This document shows, in pieces, positions 6,315 to 6,766 of a stretch of 6,766 nt of DNA. Made by a program: the position numbers and the translations under genes. This stretch comes from an uncultured Eubacteriales bacterium (GTDB lineage: Bacteria; Bacillota; Clostridia; Oscillospirales; Oscillospiraceae): contig USDP01000084.1 in assembly GCA_900553545.1 (NCBI GenBank), forward strand, positions 1 to 6,766. The letters run 5' to 3'. The notes beneath the pieces were generated by a model, which saw only the letters and a list, made by a program, of their open reading frames with translations, had not been told where the DNA came from and searched no databases. The number at the start of each line of letters is the position of its first letter. Positions within the stretch are counted from its first letter, which is position 1.

Positions 6315-6329
6315 AAGTCGTGGTATACT
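6302..6329 (+). promoter_or_regulatory. Extended -10 sigma-A promoter of the hsp20 gene
   Basis: A perfect TTGACA (6302-6307) and TATACT (6324-6329) are 16 bp apart, and TGG (6321-6323) directly before the -10 makes an extended -10. This should be a strong vegetative promoter held down by HrcA at the overlapping CIRCE. The predicted start is about 6336. Confidence 0.85.
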
Positions 6330-6335
6330 GAAGCT

Positions 6336-6454
6336 GTTCCTGAGGGAGAGAGAAAGTTGAAAGCCTGATGGAGCGAAATGAACACATATATGATGGTAAC
6401 AAAAGTTGCCGGTCTCCGCAAAGGGGACCGAATGACGAAATGGAGGAATGACTT
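6336..6454 (+). promoter_or_regulatory. Long hsp20 leader with a hairpin near the ribosome site
   Basis: From the predicted start to the hsp20 ATG the leader is about 119 nt, long for a simple bacterial gene. CGGTCTCC (6410-6417) and GGGGACCG (6423-6430) form an 8-bp stem with one U-G pair and a GCAAA loop, ending 11 nt before the GGAGG site (6442-6446). Part of the same left arm (6413-6418) can instead pair with 6441-6446, covering the ribosome site, so two mutually exclusive folds are possible. Control of translation by temperature is inferred, not shown. Confidence 0.4.
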
Positions 6455-6766
6455 ATGTTGCCTAGCATTTTTGGTGAAGATCTGTTTGATGATTTCTTTG
6501 GTGATCCGTTTGAAATGATGGTTCCGCAGAGCCGCAATCCGCTCTATGGCAAGCATGCCAAGAACCTGATGAAGACCGATGTCCGTGAGACCGAGGACAG
6601 CTATGAGCTGGACATCGATCTGCCGGGCTTCAAGAAGGAGGACGTCAGCGTTGAGCTGAAAAACGGTTATCTGACCATTCAGGCCGCGAAGAGCCTCGAT
6701 AAGGATGAGCAGAAGAACGGCAAATATATCCGTCAGGAGCGTTACGCCGGTTCGATGAGCCGGAGC
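6455..6766 (+). CDS. Hsp20/alpha-crystallin small heat-shock protein (3' end outside the window)
   Basis: The first 104 codons of a small heat-shock protein are present; the frame stays open to the window edge. Hsp20 proteins are ATP-independent cytoplasmic holdases that bind unfolding proteins in oligomers and pass them to DnaK/ClpB. The N-terminal arm (1-38) starts MLPSIFGEDLFDDFFGD, rich in phenylalanine and acidic residues, as in many clostridial members. The alpha-crystallin domain begins near residue 40 with KTDVRETEDSYELDIDLPGF and continues with KKEDVSVELKNGYLTIQA (60-77) and RQERYAGSMSRS (93-104). Family members are about 140-150 residues, so roughly 40 are missing, including the C-terminal IXI-type tail. 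The start is fixed by an in-frame TGA at 6449-6451, and GGAGG (6442-6446) lies eight bases before the ATG. Control is by CIRCE/HrcA. Its codons look less GC-rich than the regulator's, as is common for highly expressed genes. Confidence 0.95.
   Translation, partial: MLPSIFGEDLFDDFFGDPFEMMVPQSRNPLYGKHAKNLMKTDVRETEDSYELDIDLPGFKKEDVSVELKNGYLTIQAAKSLDKDEQKNGKYIRQERYAGSMSRS

Noticed and set aside
6311..6556. - strand open frame over the hsp20 leader and 5' coding region (81 codons), with a second overlapping one at 6169-6537
   Set aside because: Both run antisense to the CIRCE promoter and hsp20 and show no recognisable motif; I looked for a divergent gene here and found no convincing start with a ribosome site.

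Overview
The window looks like chromosomal DNA from a GC-rich Firmicute, most likely a gut Oscillospiraceae/Ruminococcaceae-type Clostridium. The reasons are GC-rich coding with strong Shine-Dalgarno sites, a CIRCE operator over a sigma-A promoter, a Bacillus-style PHO-box and a large MalT-like LuxR regulator. This is an inference from style; there is no rRNA or other taxonomic marker. All recognised genes lie on the + strand. The left edge cuts a GC-rich palindromic repeat and the right edge cuts the last gene.

Region 1 (1-4270). The tail of a repeat (1-10) is followed by a promoter and an 832-residue stand-alone regulator with a MalT-type ATPase, a helical-repeat region and a LuxR HTH (103-2601). 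A 100-bp gap holds a perfect 13-bp dyad (2618-2630) and a perfect TATAAT box (2656-2661) that has no recognisable -35. Then come three tightly packed small genes: a DUF2442 protein, a lipoprotein with a calcium-loop-like motif, and a two-TM DUF3137 protein. The dyad sits where a LuxR-type activator would replace the -35, so the simplest reading is that the regulator switches on this cell-envelope operon. A complete copy of the GC-rich palindrome (4243-4268) ends the cassette, so repeat sequence bounds it on both sides.

Region 2 (4271-6229). A Na+/phosphate cotransporter fused to a PhoU domain (4400-6157) is preceded by two perfect TTTACA repeats 11 bp apart, which is the layout of a PhoP-binding PHO-box. 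A strong hairpin follows the gene. The region reads as a self-contained phosphate-uptake unit under phosphate control.

Region 3 (6230-6766). A CIRCE operator overlaps an extended -10 promoter, followed by a leader of about 119 nt with a hairpin and then the first 104 codons of an Hsp20 small heat-shock protein. This predicts HrcA repression, with possible extra control in the leader.

I see no CRISPR array, tRNA, rRNA, transposase or phage gene. The least described part is the regulator-DUF2442-lipoprotein-DUF3137 cassette. The most testable signals are the three regulatory sites: the dyad, the PHO-box and the CIRCE/leader.
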